A DNA stretch of 37,987 nt from Chloroflexota bacterium (lineage in GTDB: Bacteria > Chloroflexota > Anaerolineae > J102). The notes under the pieces were generated by a model, which saw only the letters and a program-made list of their open reading frames with translations, made no database searches and was not told the origin of the DNA. This document shows positions 24,091 to 32,918 of the stretch, one piece after another. The stretch spans positions 1 through 37,987 of the forward strand of contig PIVW01000003.1 of NCBI GenBank assembly GCA_003353825.1, in the 5' to 3' direction. Numbering within the stretch: the first letter of the stretch is position 1; every line of letters starts with the position of its first letter. Made by a program: the position numbers and the translations under genes.

Positions 24091-25089
24091 ATGGCTATTA
24101 ACTCAATGAACCCAATTCGATATCCTATCGGTGTGCTGGTAATGGCCTACGGCGGGCCGAATTCGCTTGACGAACTGCCCGGCTATCTGTCAGATATCCG
24201 TAGTGGTCGGCCCACCACACCTGCTGTACTAGAAGAGATAACTTATAACTACCAACAGATTGGCGGGCGATCACCACTGCTTGGAATCAGCACAAAACAG
24301 GTCGCAGCCGTTGAACGACTGCTGAACCCAAGCGTCTATCGCTGTTACCTGGGTATGCGTCACTGGTCCCCCTGGATCGAAGATGTGGTTGAACAGATGA
24401 TAGTCGATGGTATTACACACGCCGTGAGTATTGTGTTGACGCCGCATTTCAGCAAACTCAGTGTGGCCAAGTACCAGGCCAAGGTCACTGACGGCCTGGA
24501 TATGTATCGTGGGCAGATAAGATTCGAACATATCGCCAGCTACCATGATGCCCCAAAACTTATTCAGGCCTTTGCCAATCGCGTGCAGCTGGCTCTTGAT
24601 TGCTGGCCGGTAGATGAGCAGGACGACGTCCATGTGGTATTCAGTGCGCACAGTTTGCCAGTGCGTATTGTCAAAATGGGTGATCCTTATGACGATCAGC
24701 TGCGCGAAACGGCTGGCTTGGTCGCAGCTTGCGCCGGTCTTAGTGAGAGACAATGGTCGTGGAGCTACCAATCGGCAGGTCGTAGCCCCGAACCCTGGTT
24801 GGGTCCGCAATTGGGAGAACACCTGCACGATCTCGCCCGTCGTGGTATCAAGAACATCGCCAGTATCCCGGTCGGTTTTGTCTCGAATCACGTCGAGATA
24901 CTCTATGATATCGACATCCAGGCGCGAGAATTGGGACGAGAACTGGGGCTTAGGTTAGAACGCCCGCCGGCACTGAATCTCGATCCTCTGTACATCGAGA
25001 CCCTGGTCGACTTGATACAAACCCGTGCTGCGCCCTGGCTGCCACTCGCCGAATCTGCCGAACCTGTAACAACTATTCCAGGAGTATAA
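24091..25089 (+). CDS. hemH: ferrochelatase (coproporphyrin ferrochelatase in this pathway)
   Basis: This 332-residue enzyme inserts ferrous iron into a porphyrin. Metal-site residues H187 (FSAHSLPVR) and E269 (SNHVEILYDID) are present, as are VLVMAYGGPNSLDELPGYL and LGMRHWSPWIEDVV. Because hemQ and a HemY-type oxidase are in the same operon and no HemN/HemF is seen, the likely substrate is coproporphyrin III rather than protoporphyrin IX. It sits 29 bases after hemE and 6 before hemL. Cys pairs for a [2Fe-2S] cluster, known in some family members, are not obvious. Confidence 0.95.
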   Translation: MAINSMNPIRYPIGVLVMAYGGPNSLDELPGYLSDIRSGRPTTPAVLEEITYNYQQIGGRSPLLGISTKQVAAVERLLNPSVYRCYLGMRHWSPWIEDVVEQMIVDGITHAVSIVLTPHFSKLSVAKYQAKVTDGLDMYRGQIRFEHIASYHDAPKLIQAFANRVQLALDCWPVDEQDDVHVVFSAHSLPVRIVKMGDPYDDQLRETAGLVAACAGLSERQWSWSYQSAGRSPEPWLGPQLGEHLHDLARRGIKNIASIPVGFVSNHVEILYDIDIQARELGRELGLRLERPPALNLDPLYIETLVDLIQTRAAPWLPLAESAEPVTTIPGV

Positions 25090-25095
25090 CCTCTG

Positions 25096-26382
25096 ATGCT
25101 AGATCATTCGCAATCCAATGAGCTTTTTGCCTGGGCACAAAACTTGATGCCGGGCGGTGTAAGTTCTCCAGTGCGTGCGTTTCGTGCCGTGGGCGGCCAG
25201 CCCCTCTTCATCGAACGGGGTGAAGGGGCCACTATTTACGATGTGGATGGGAATCGCTATATCGATTACGTGTTGTCTTGGGGGCCATTGATATTGGGAC
25301 ACGCGCACCCAGATATTGTGTCGGCGCTGCAACAAACGGTGGCAAAGGGAAGCAGCTTTGGCGCCCCCAGTCCTTTGGAGATCGAACTGGCTGAACTGAT
25401 CATGTCGTTCATATCCTCTATTGAGATGCTGCGTTTCGTCAATTCGGGCACAGAAGCAACCATGAGCGCCTTACGTCTCGCCCGAGCATTTACAGGACGG
25501 TCGAAGATCATCAAGTTTATCGGCAACTATCACGGACATGCAGATATGCTGCTGGTGCAAGCTGGTTCAGGCGTGGCCACGCTGGGATTGCCCGATTCGC
25601 CGGGCGTACCCGCAGCCACTGTCTCCGATACGTTGTCAGCGGTTTATAATGACGCCGATTCGGTTGCCCGCTTGTTCGAGCGCTTCCCAGATCAGATCGC
25701 CGCTGTCATCGTCGAACCGGTGGCGGGGAATATGGGCTTGGTTCCTTCTGTCGATGGTTTTCTGCAAAGTCTTCGTGATCTGACCGAGTCATACGGTGCG
25801 CTGCTCATCTTCGATGAGGTGATGACCGGTTTCCGAGTGCATTCTGGTGGTGCTCAGACATTGTACGGGATCCAACCCGATCTCACAGCACTAGGCAAAG
25901 TAATAGGTGGTGGCCTACCGGTCGGCGCCTACGGAGGGCGACGAGAGATCATGGAAATGGTGGCGCCACTCGGGTCCATGTATCAGGCCGGGACATTGTC
26001 AGGTAATCCTTTAGCGATGGCTGCCGGCATTGCCACGCTAAAGGGTCTGCAGACGCCGGGAATTTGGGAAGGGTTTGAAACGCATGGCGATCAATTGCTA
26101 AATGGATTGAACGATATCGCCGCCTCCGCCAAAATCCCGCTTGTGAGTAATCGAATCGGATCGATGTTTGGCATGTTTTTCAGCAAACAAGTGGCCACAG
26201 ACTGGGACTCGGCTAAATTGGCGAACATAGAGAGGTTTAGCCGCTATTTCAATCTGATGCTAGATAGTGGTATCTACCTGGCCCCTTCGCAATTCGAAGC
26301 CGGTTTTCTCTCGACACGACATGGCAGTGACGAAATCGCAACCACCCTCGCCGCTGCCGAGTACGCTTTTAGCAGGATATGA
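25096..26382 (+). CDS. hemL: glutamate-1-semialdehyde 2,1-aminomutase
   Basis: This 428-residue PLP enzyme converts glutamate-1-semialdehyde to 5-aminolevulinate, the second step of the C5 route started by HemA. PLP lysine K268 lies in [50 protein letters not shown] and [10 protein letters not shown] are family signatures. It has normal length. The gene is 6 bases after hemH and 7 bases before hemY. Placing an early-pathway gene this late in the operon is unusual in order but not in content. Confidence 0.97.
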   Translation: MLDHSQSNELFAWAQNLMPGGVSSPVRAFRAVGGQPLFIERGEGATIYDVDGNRYIDYVLSWGPLILGHAHPDIVSALQQTVAKGSSFGAPSPLEIELAELIMSFISSIEMLRFVNSGTEATMSALRLARAFTGRSKIIKFIGNYHGHADMLLVQAGSGVATLGLPDSPGVPAATVSDTLSAVYNDADSVARLFERFPDQIAAVIVEPVAGNMGLVPSVDGFLQSLRDLTESYGALLIFDEVMTGFRVHSGGAQTLYGIQPDLTALGKVIGGGLPVGAYGGRREIMEMVAPLGSMYQAGTLSGNPLAMAAGIATLKGLQTPGIWEGFETHGDQLLNGLNDIAASAKIPLVSNRIGSMFGMFFSKQVATDWDSAKLANIERFSRYFNLMLDSGIYLAPSQFEAGFLSTRHGSDEIATTLAAAEYAFSRI

Positions 26383-26389
26383 GTTAGCC

Positions 26390-27838
26390 ATGGTTACAAT
26401 AGACGCCGGTGCGGAAACAAAAGAGGCTCCCCACGTTGTCATTGTCGGTGGTGGGATCGCCGGCTTGAGCACAGCTTACTACATGCAAAAAGAGGCGGAT
26501 AACAGCGGCAGAGCATTGCGCTACACGCTGGTGGAATCGGCGTCGCGCCTGGGTGGCAAACTTTTAACCGAACACATCGATGGCTTCACCGTCGAAGGTG
26601 GTCCCGACAGTTTCATTACCCAAAAGCCGGCAGGGCTGAAACTGGTGTCTGAACTAGGTATCGAGGATGAATTGATCGCCACGCAGGATAAGAACAAAGG
26701 GGTGTTTGTCTATCAAGGCGGCAAGCTTAAATCTTTGCCAGATGGCGTGATGTTAATTGTGCCCACCGAGATTATGCCTTTTGCCTTGAGCACATTGTTC
26801 ACACCCTGGGGCAAACTACGTATGGGCATGGATCTGCTCCTGCCTGGACGCCAGGACGATGGCGACGAGACCTTGGCCGACTTCATTCTCCGGCGCCTGG
26901 GCAACGAAGCCTTGGACCGTCTGGCCGAGCCCCTGATGGCCGGGATATACAATGCCGAGGCTGATGCTCAGAGCATTATGGCGACTTTTCCACGCTTTCG
27001 AGCGATCGAGAAAAAGCATGGTAGCCTGATCCGTGGCATGTTGGCCGCCCGACGCAATCGCCCGGCGCCAGCCCCCAGCAACGGTGCTAGACCGCGCACA
27101 GTATTCATGTCCTTACGACCAGGCATCAGCGCCCTCTCTGAGGCGATTGCAGATACTTTGAACGGAGAGATTCGCACCGGGATCGGCGTGCAGACAATCG
27201 AAGCGCTAGAGCAGGGCTATCGACTACATCTATCGGATGGCGACCAGTTGTTCGCTGATGCCGCGGTGCTGGCGACACCGGCCTATGTGACAGCCGATAT
27301 TGTTGAGGCTATGCGTCCCGATCTGGCGGACTCGTTGCGGCGCATTCGCTATGTCAGCACGGGGACACTTTCTTTGGCCTATCGCCGTGACGATGTTCCT
27401 CAGGCGATGAACAGTTTCGGCCTCGTCATTCCTCGCAGCGAGGGCAGGCAGATAAACGCCATCACCTGGACTTCCAGCAAGTGGCCGTATCGGGCCCCGG
27501 ATGATGCGGTGTTATTCAGAGTGTTTTTTGGCGGTTCTCGCCATCCCGAAGTCTTTGCCCTACCCGATGATGAGCTACTGGCTGTTGTGAAAGGGGAAGT
27601 CGTCTCTATTATGGGTGTAACCGCCGAGCCAATGTTTAGCCGCATCTACCGTTGGCAAGACGCATCTCCGCAATACGACGTCGGCCACCTGGATCGGGTA
27701 TCGGCTCTGGAAGCAGCTTGCCCGCCAGGGTTTTTTCTTAGCGGTAGCGCTTACCGCGGGGTGGGCATTCCCGACTGTATTGCCCAGGGTGAGGCGAGCG
27801 CTCGCACCGTGCTTCAACGATTGTTTTCCGTTTCTTAA
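26390..27838 (+). CDS. hemY: HemY/CgoX porphyrinogen oxidase (oxygen-dependent)
   Basis: This 482-residue FAD enzyme has dinucleotide motif VVIVGGGIAGLSTAYYM (about 16-32), ESASRLGGKLLTE, VEGGPDSFITQKPAGL and the C-terminal FAD loop SAYRGVGIPDCIAQGE. Together with HemQ it indicates the coproporphyrin route, where it oxidises coproporphyrinogen III to coproporphyrin III using oxygen. ATG 26390 is chosen because the longer frame lies inside hemL. It is the last gene of the operon, followed at 27945 by an intrinsic terminator. The use of oxygen contrasts with the radical SAM enzyme at the head of the operon. Confidence 0.94.
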   Translation: MVTIDAGAETKEAPHVVIVGGGIAGLSTAYYMQKEADNSGRALRYTLVESASRLGGKLLTEHIDGFTVEGGPDSFITQKPAGLKLVSELGIEDELIATQDKNKGVFVYQGGKLKSLPDGVMLIVPTEIMPFALSTLFTPWGKLRMGMDLLLPGRQDDGDETLADFILRRLGNEALDRLAEPLMAGIYNAEADAQSIMATFPRFRAIEKKHGSLIRGMLAARRNRPAPAPSNGARPRTVFMSLRPGISALSEAIADTLNGEIRTGIGVQTIEALEQGYRLHLSDGDQLFADAAVLATPAYVTADIVEAMRPDLADSLRRIRYVSTGTLSLAYRRDDVPQAMNSFGLVIPRSEGRQINAITWTSSKWPYRAPDDAVLFRVFFGGSRHPEVFALPDDELLAVVKGEVVSIMGVTAEPMFSRIYRWQDASPQYDVGHLDRVSALEAACPPGFFLSGSAYRGVGIPDCIAQGEASARTVLQRLFSVS

Positions 27839-27944
27839 TCGAGCATCCGTTAGGGCTACGATTATTCCAGACTTCGATGGCAACCAATGAATTCATAGGC
27901 TGCTACAGAAAACGTGCTAAAATACGTTCAAAAGGTGACAATTC

Positions 27945-27965
27945 AACCAGCTTGAGCTGGTTTTT
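27945..27965 (+). terminator. intrinsic terminator of the heme operon
   Basis: AACCAGC-TTGA-GCTGGTT forms a perfect 7-bp stem with a tetraloop, followed by TTT. It lies 107 bases after the hemY stop. A second weaker hairpin around CCGACGATTTCAATCGG follows within 25 bases. The gap to 28077 otherwise shows nothing clear. Confidence 0.8.
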
Positions 27966-28077
27966 CATGGCAGCCGACGATTTCAATCGGCGGATTGGAC
28001 GGATCCACAGAATCCGGTAGAATCAGAGTTTTTTATGGGTGTTCAGAAAACAGGCCAGTGGGCGATGCTTCTAGTCG

Positions 28078-28320
28078 TCATGGGGCTATCGCTTCAAAAT
28101 CGCATTCGACCGCACAAATACCGCAGCCGTTGCATAACTCGGTATCGATCTGTGATAGGTAACCGTATCCGATTGTGGCGGCATTGACCTCGCAATAGGC
28201 CACGCAGACACCGCAACCAATGCAGCGTGCGTTGTCAACTTGAGCGACGTATCGGAAAGAAGAACTGAATGGAATCGTTATAGTTCTTTTGTCTAGCACT
28301 GCATGTGTGTTTTCAAACAT
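28078..28320 (-). CDS. 2[4Fe-4S] ferredoxin domain, probably the detached C-terminus of the upstream Fe-S protein
   Basis: About 80 residues from ATG 28320 contain two cluster motifs, CIGCGVCVAYCEVNAA and CNGCGICAVECDFEAIAP, in a bacterial ferredoxin arrangement. The segment before them, SSSFRYVAQVDNARCIGC, resembles the point where, in related longer proteins, the ferredoxin domain continues from the cysteine-rich protein encoded just upstream (28519-29073). Both pieces are in the same reading frame, but several stops fall in the 150 bases between them. It may be read separately as a small ferredoxin, or be a remnant. A TTG start at 28362 is possible but has no ribosome site. Confidence 0.7.
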   Translation of the reverse strand: MFENTHAVLDKRTITIPFSSSFRYVAQVDNARCIGCGVCVAYCEVNAATIGYGYLSQIDTELCNGCGICAVECDFEAIAP

Positions 28321-28518
28321 CGAGGATGGCTCCAATGTGTGGCATATATGGACAAATCTCAACTATTATGCACCACAACCCACTCACCTGTTATGATATG
28401 TATCATACTCGTGAAAGAATCTGCAAGGAAATTATCGAAGTCATGGACCCTGCCGATCCGATTTCATTGTGCAATCGCTACCATCGACGACGCTGGATGG
28501 AAGCAAGCTTTCAGGCGA

Positions 28519-29073
28519 TCACAAAACCCTTAGTTCGTGGAGTATGGTTCGAGCCCGTTTGGGATGATGCTCGGCCACGAAACCGGCAAAGGGTTCGCCG
28601 ACAATAAGACATACATCCACAGGTAGGCAGGGATCGGCACGCGAGCTGCGACACGGGCACTCGAGCACAGCGATATGGTCGGAGTCCTTGAGCACGATGT
28701 CCCGAGCCTTTTCGAAGGGGACTATGTGTTCGAGATCAGTGAGAGAGATGTCTTGCTCGATTGAAACCAACTGTGTCGCCGTATCCAAGGTTACGACTTT
28801 TCCGTGGTAAGAATCGGCTAAAGTTCCGGTTTTGCCGTGAATGTTCTGAGGTGGACGAGAGGGTAGGAACGCCGCCAGGTGCTTGATGACAGGACCTACC
28901 ATCCGGGCCAGGCGCGTAGTGTCAAGACCAGTACCGATGTATAAATAGATCCAACGACCATAGGCATAGCCATGGAGTGTTTCGATCAGCGAAACTTTTT
29001 CGGCACGGCGGCCTTCCCGGAACAGCGCCAAAGTAGATGAACTAAATAGTTTAGGTACAAGCCTGCGAGCCAT
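28519..29073 (-). pseudogene. cysteine-motif Fe-S protein, apparently cut short
   Basis: About 184 residues are read from ATG 29073 (MARRLVPKLFSSS), which has a GGAG ribosome site; the open frame extends to 29226 but that part overlaps azlD. It contains LIETLHGYAYGRWIYLYIG, SYHGKVVTLDTATQLVSI, LEHIVPFEKARDIVLKDSDH and LECPCRSSRADPCLPVDVC. This is the pattern of a family of roughly 350-400 residue (4Fe-4S) proteins that, from memory, continue with a CNCCxCCC cluster and a ferredoxin domain. Here the frame stops soon after AEHHPKRARTI, the CNCCxCCC part is missing, and a ferredoxin domain resumes in the same frame at 28320. Function is unknown. Confidence 0.65.
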
Positions 29074-29189
29074 GTCACGCTCCAACAAAAGTGATAACGG
29101 ATCGAGTTTACTTTCACCTGTTCGGATTCTGATACCCAAAGTGTAGCGGACACCCACCAACCCGCTATGAGCTAGATCATGTAAATCAT

Positions 29190-29525
29190 CTACATGCTCC
29201 CCCAAAAAAACGACTGTAACAGCCACAGAACGATCATCCCTGTTGCCACTGTAAGAAGGACATTCTTCGTGCGCCAGGCTACAATGACAGCTACTAGTGC
29301 CGCCAGCAACCTGGCATTCCCCGGTGATACATTGAACTCTCCCCCCGGAATGATCACTTCAGGAACGATAATAGCCGTGAGCACGGCAATAGGTACGTAG
29401 CGCATCGACTGCAAAGCCCAGGTCGGGATATTGATGCGACTGAAAAACTCGATGGGCAGCAAGCGGATCAGGTAAGTCACCACGCCCATGGCTACGATGG
29501 TAAGGAAGGCGGTGGTCATCGTCAT
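29190..29525 (-). CDS. azlD: AzlD-type branched-chain amino acid exporter subunit
   Basis: This is a 111-residue membrane protein with about four helices. FLTIVAMGVVTYLIRLLPI at the N-terminus, and YVPIAVLTAIIVPEVI, LLAALVAVIVAWRTKNVLLT and VATGMIVLW, match AzlD. Start ATG 29525 overlaps the azlC stop as ATGA, so the pair is coupled. AzlD works with AzlC in export of branched-chain amino acids or related compounds; in this locus the exported molecule may differ. Confidence 0.92.
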   Translation of the reverse strand: MTMTTAFLTIVAMGVVTYLIRLLPIEFFSRINIPTWALQSMRYVPIAVLTAIIVPEVIIPGGEFNVSPGNARLLAALVAVIVAWRTKNVLLTVATGMIVLWLLQSFFWGSM

Positions 29526-30235
29526 GGCCGGCGCTCCAACCACACGCCAACCAGGATGCCTGCCAAACTAGCCAGCATTAAACCGATCTTGTATGGGAAG
29601 TTAAAAGTCAGGGCGGCCACTACCCCGGCCACCAGCGCCGCTGCCACACTGGGATGGTCACGCAGCGTGGGGATCACCAAACCGATAAAAGTCAACGCTA
29701 AGGTAAAATCAAGGGACCATGAGGCAGGAACTTGAGTCCCCAGGAACACACCAATCACAGTGCTGATCTGCCAGACGACCCACAGTGTCAGGCCACTGCC
29801 CAAAAAGAACCAGTGCTTTTTCGCCAGGGACACACTGCTATCACGATAATGTAAGATCGTCATGGCATAGGCTTCGTCGGTTAGTAGATAGGCCAGCAGC
29901 CAATGCCATCTTCGGCTGAGATGCTTAACATGGGGCGCCAGTGAAAAACCATAAAGCGCGTGTCGAAGATTGACCACAAAAGTGGTAATCACGACGACAA
30001 AGGCCGGCGTGCTAAGCCCGATCAACTGTGCGCCGATAAATTGCGCCGATCCGGCAAATACCACCGATGACATCGCAATCGCGAGTACTGGAGGCAGACC
30101 CGCCCCCAAAGCGATGACACCAAAGATCAAGCCGAAAGGAACCACACTGAAAGCCACGGGGATTTCAGCGCGGATACCGGCCAGCAATTCAGCGCGCGCA
30201 GTTAATGCGCCGGGTTCTTCAACATCTTGACTCAT
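29522..30235 (-). CDS. azlC: AzlC-type branched-chain amino acid exporter subunit
   Basis: This is a 237-residue membrane protein with about six helices. FSVVPFGLIFGVIALGAGL, SSVVFAGSAQFIGAQLIG, VVNLRHALYGFSLAPHV and LLTDEAYAM are characteristic AzlC motifs. ATG 30235 overlaps the stop of the DUF89 gene (ATGA), and the azlC stop overlaps azlD. The three genes therefore form one translationally coupled set, implying that the exporter serves the same metabolic task as the DUF89 protein. Confidence 0.93.
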   Translation of the reverse strand: MSQDVEEPGALTARAELLAGIRAEIPVAFSVVPFGLIFGVIALGAGLPPVLAIAMSSVVFAGSAQFIGAQLIGLSTPAFVVVITTFVVNLRHALYGFSLAPHVKHLSRRWHWLLAYLLTDEAYAMTILHYRDSSVSLAKKHWFFLGSGLTLWVVWQISTVIGVFLGTQVPASWSLDFTLALTFIGLVIPTLRDHPSVAAALVAGVVAALTFNFPYKIGLMLASLAGILVGVWLERRP

Positions 30236-31449
30236 GAGGGCAAGCAGCTCTGGATGACACCCCTGCGACCGATGACCATCCACTCGCTGTCTTCGTCGCT
30301 TAAACGCTCGATCTGCTCGGCCTGTAGACCCAGCACATGCTGCCCCTTGAGTGTACGCAGTGCCACCATCGGCGCCGGGAAATAGGCCAAAACCTGAGCG
30401 AATGGCGTTGTGAAGGGCCAGTGCGCGTCACCATGCAAGCGCCTATAATTGGCGTCACCTTTTACCAGTACCAAATCCATGGTGGCTAAGAGGTCGTGTA
30501 GGTCTGCCGGTAATTGATAGTAGAACAGGCTGGTGGTGTAGAACCAGTGACTGAACAAACACAAGCGACCTGATCCGATGTGCTCGCTCAATCTACGTGC
30601 CAGGTCGATGGCTGCTTCACCACCCGACTCAAGGGCAATGATGCCGTCGAAAACATCCTTGGGCATGGCATCAGACACAAAATAGGGCTGGTCTTTGAGA
30701 TGGAGGGTGACCTTGTCCGCCAGCCCTTCATCCAACATGAACGCAGCCAGGGCCAGGTCCATGAGCAACTCGGTGCCGGCATTGTCGCAGAGAATGACAA
30801 CTTGGGGCCCGCTCAAACTCTGCACGTGCTCCCAGAGCTGGGGTGTGTCGTCGACCAGTAGGTTTTCCCGCTCGGCATCCTTGCTCGCCTGGTTACCTAA
30901 ATGCCCACCAACATTGTAGCTGAGATCGACACGGTTGCCCCAGAGATTGGCGTGAATCAGCCTCTCAAAACGATCCTCGATGCCTTCCGGTAGATCGCTG
31001 AGAATGGCATCGACGGTGGTGGGTGCGGCTGGCGCCGCCCACTCCTGCTGTTTAATACTGGTATTCGGATCGTAGTTCCACATCGGACCCGGCTGGAAGT
31101 AGTGCGATTCCTGCAAAATCCGCCGATAAAAATAGGCCTCCGCCCAAAACCAGGGCACATCCAACCAGGAGCGTCCGAGATAGGGTCTGTTGGTCGGATC
31201 CCAAAATGCGCGGTCGGGTGTATCTTCACGTAAGTTTTGGACAACACCTTGGGTCAATTCTTCATAGAAATCCTCCATATCCCGGTGCACATCCGCTGGA
31301 AAAGGGCTGTCGTCGATGAGCTTCCGTAAAATCCTCGGTACCCGGTTTTTCAGCGTCCTGTGCGCAAAAGAATCAGATTCAGAGGTGAGCAAAAGCTCTG
31401 GGAATGTATCGAGATCGATTCGTGGTGATGGGATGTGGTAATTTGTCAT
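30232..31449 (-). CDS. DUF89/ARMT1-family metal-dependent phosphatase-like protein
   Basis: This protein has about 405 residues from ATG 31449 (MTNYHIPSPRIDLDTFP); the longer frame to 31533 has no support. The DUF89 fold is recognised by VVILCDNAGTELLMDLALAA, with its metal-site Asp-Asn, and by LVLVKGDANYRRLHGDAHW. An N-terminal helical domain (about 10-180) includes SWLDVPWFWAEAYFYRRI. Members hydrolyse phosphate from damaged or intermediate sugar phosphates and related metabolites; the human relative ARMT1 is in this group. The substrate is unknown here. The gene is coupled to azlCD downstream and is divergent from the ATP-grasp gene. Confidence 0.88.
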   Translation of the reverse strand: MTNYHIPSPRIDLDTFPELLLTSESDSFAHRTLKNRVPRILRKLIDDSPFPADVHRDMEDFYEELTQGVVQNLREDTPDRAFWDPTNRPYLGRSWLDVPWFWAEAYFYRRILQESHYFQPGPMWNYDPNTSIKQQEWAAPAAPTTVDAILSDLPEGIEDRFERLIHANLWGNRVDLSYNVGGHLGNQASKDAERENLLVDDTPQLWEHVQSLSGPQVVILCDNAGTELLMDLALAAFMLDEGLADKVTLHLKDQPYFVSDAMPKDVFDGIIALESGGEAAIDLARRLSEHIGSGRLCLFSHWFYTTSLFYYQLPADLHDLLATMDLVLVKGDANYRRLHGDAHWPFTTPFAQVLAYFPAPMVALRTLKGQHVLGLQAEQIERLSDEDSEWMVIGRRGVIQSCLPS

Positions 31450-31526
31450 TGCAGTTTGATGGATTATCAGCCAAGGTTGAATCTGTATGAGTGAAACGCA
31501 GAAAGTGATCGGCAGAAACGTCAGGT

Positions 31527-31547
31527 TCTTCAATCTTTAATCTTCTG
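31527..31547. repeat. short heptamer array, three units
   Basis: TCTTCAA, TCTTTAA and TCTTCTG follow each other in 7-base phase in the gap between the divergent DUF89 and ATP-grasp genes. The first unit is identical to a unit of the array at 925-959. Confidence 0.45.
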
Positions 31548-31562
31548 CCAACCGCCATTATA

Positions 31563-32834
31563 ATGCCTACCATGTCAAACGCCATTTTGAACCCCTCTCT
31601 ACCTAGACGTGTGATCCTGCTCGCTGCTGCTAACTCATATCGTATGCAGGCCTTTGCCGACGCCGCTGAAAACCTGGGTATCGAAGTCATCCAGGGCTCC
31701 GATGTACCCCCACCCCTTTTAAATACGGCCGCTGCGGCCTTGCCCATCGATTATCGGGATATCCCCAAGTCAGCTGAGATCATCGTCGATTACGCCAATG
31801 ATCAGAGGGTCGACGCTATCCTGGGCCTGGATGATTCAGGCATTTTGTTGGCTGCTGCGGCAAGCGATATCCTTGGCTTAGTTCATAACGCCCCCGAGGC
31901 CGCTCGTGCAGCGCACAGCAAATACCTCATGCGCCGACATTTCGCAGATGCTGAGGTCTTATCCCCAGGTTTTCGCCGATACCATTTGCATGATGATCCC
32001 GAGGAGATGTTGGAAGAGGTAAGCTACCCATGCGTGATAAAACCCACAGCATTGGCCGGCAGCCAGGGGGTGATGCGCGCTGATTCTCCTGAGGAACTGC
32101 TTGCGTGTTATTATGATCTACGCCCGATTCTACTCGCCCAAGGCTGCGATGAGCTGCTGGTCGAGGATTATATTCCAGGGGTGGAGGTAGCGCTGGAGGG
32201 GTTGTTGGATGAGGGGGAACTGCACATCCTGGCCCTGTTCGATAAACCTGATCCGCTAGAGGGTCCGTTTTTTGAAGAAACCATTTACGTCACTCCCTCC
32301 CGACTTTTTGAAACCGACCAACAGGCGATTCGCTCCTCTGCTGCAGCCGCAGCCGCAGCGTTGGGTTTGCGCTCGGGACCAGTTCACGCTGAACTACGCT
32401 TGAATGAACAAGGGGCATGGCTGGTAGAACTGGCAGCTCGCTCCATCGGCGGTCTCTGCGCCCAGACCTTACGATTCGGCGACGACATCTCTCTGGAAGA
32501 GCTGATTTTGCGCCAGGCGCTCGGTCTGGACCTAAAGGTCGATGATCTGTCCGCTCAAGCGCGTGGTGTCATGATGATCCCCATTCCCACAGCCGGCGTC
32601 TTGCGCGCCGTATCCGGTATCGAACTCGCCATGACCACACCCTGTATCGACGAGATTGAGATCACTGCCCAGCTCAGCTATCCCGTTACTCCGCCCCCCA
32701 AGGGCAACAGCTACCTCGGCTTCATCTTCGCTACCGGCGACACCCCCGATGCTGTCGAAGCAGCACTACGAGAATCACACAGTAAGCTCCATTTCGAGAT
32801 CGAGCAAGAGATCGTGTTGCGAAGTGGCAGTTAG
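31563..32834 (+). CDS. ATP-grasp carboxylate-amine ligase family protein
   Basis: This 423-residue protein has the three ATP-grasp parts: an N-terminal Rossmann-like domain (about 15-105, RRVILLAAANSYRMQAFADA), the ATP-binding lobe with YPCVIKPTALAGSQGVMRA (about 154-172) and LLVEDYIPGVEVALEGLLDE, and the metal-binding core with HAELRLNEQGAWLVELAARS. It resembles L-amino-acid ligases and related enzymes that join a carboxylate to an amine through an acyl phosphate. Two starts, ATG 31563 and ATG 31572, are possible. It converges on the radical SAM selenoprotein gene, with 84 bases between the two true ends. The substrate is not predictable from sequence. Confidence 0.85.
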   Translation: MPTMSNAILNPSLPRRVILLAAANSYRMQAFADAAENLGIEVIQGSDVPPPLLNTAAAALPIDYRDIPKSAEIIVDYANDQRVDAILGLDDSGILLAAAASDILGLVHNAPEAARAAHSKYLMRRHFADAEVLSPGFRRYHLHDDPEEMLEEVSYPCVIKPTALAGSQGVMRADSPEELLACYYDLRPILLAQGCDELLVEDYIPGVEVALEGLLDEGELHILALFDKPDPLEGPFFEETIYVTPSRLFETDQQAIRSSAAAAAAALGLRSGPVHAELRLNEQGAWLVELAARSIGGLCAQTLRFGDDISLEELILRQALGLDLKVDDLSAQARGVMMIPIPTAGVLRAVSGIELAMTTPCIDEIEITAQLSYPVTPPPKGNSYLGFIFATGDTPDAVEAALRESHSKLHFEIEQEIVLRSGS

Positions 32835-32878
32835 CAGATGGCGGGCTAATAGCGCCTCTGAGATAGCTTTAAAGGAAC

Positions 32879-32918
32879 CCCCCGCTCTCCCGCTCTCCCG
32901 CTCGACCGCTCTCCCGCC
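32879..32918. repeat. CCCGCTCTC imperfect tandem repeat
   Basis: About four imperfect 8-9 base copies of CCCGCTCTC lie in the gap between the ATP-grasp stop and the true TAA stop of the selenoprotein gene. No T-run or clean hairpin is associated, so it is not an obvious terminator. Confidence 0.6.

Noticed and set aside
24271..24891. Minus-strand open frame of 206 codons.
   Set aside because: Entirely antisense to hemH, which has catalytic residues and correct length.
28305..28607. Plus-strand open frame of 100 codons beginning near a Met-Cys-Gly-Ile-Tyr-Gly segment.
   Set aside because: No family recognised, it overlaps two real minus-strand genes at both ends, and it lacks a ribosome site. 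The Cys-Gly start resembles an amidotransferase only by chance. Kept only as a note to the split Fe-S gene.
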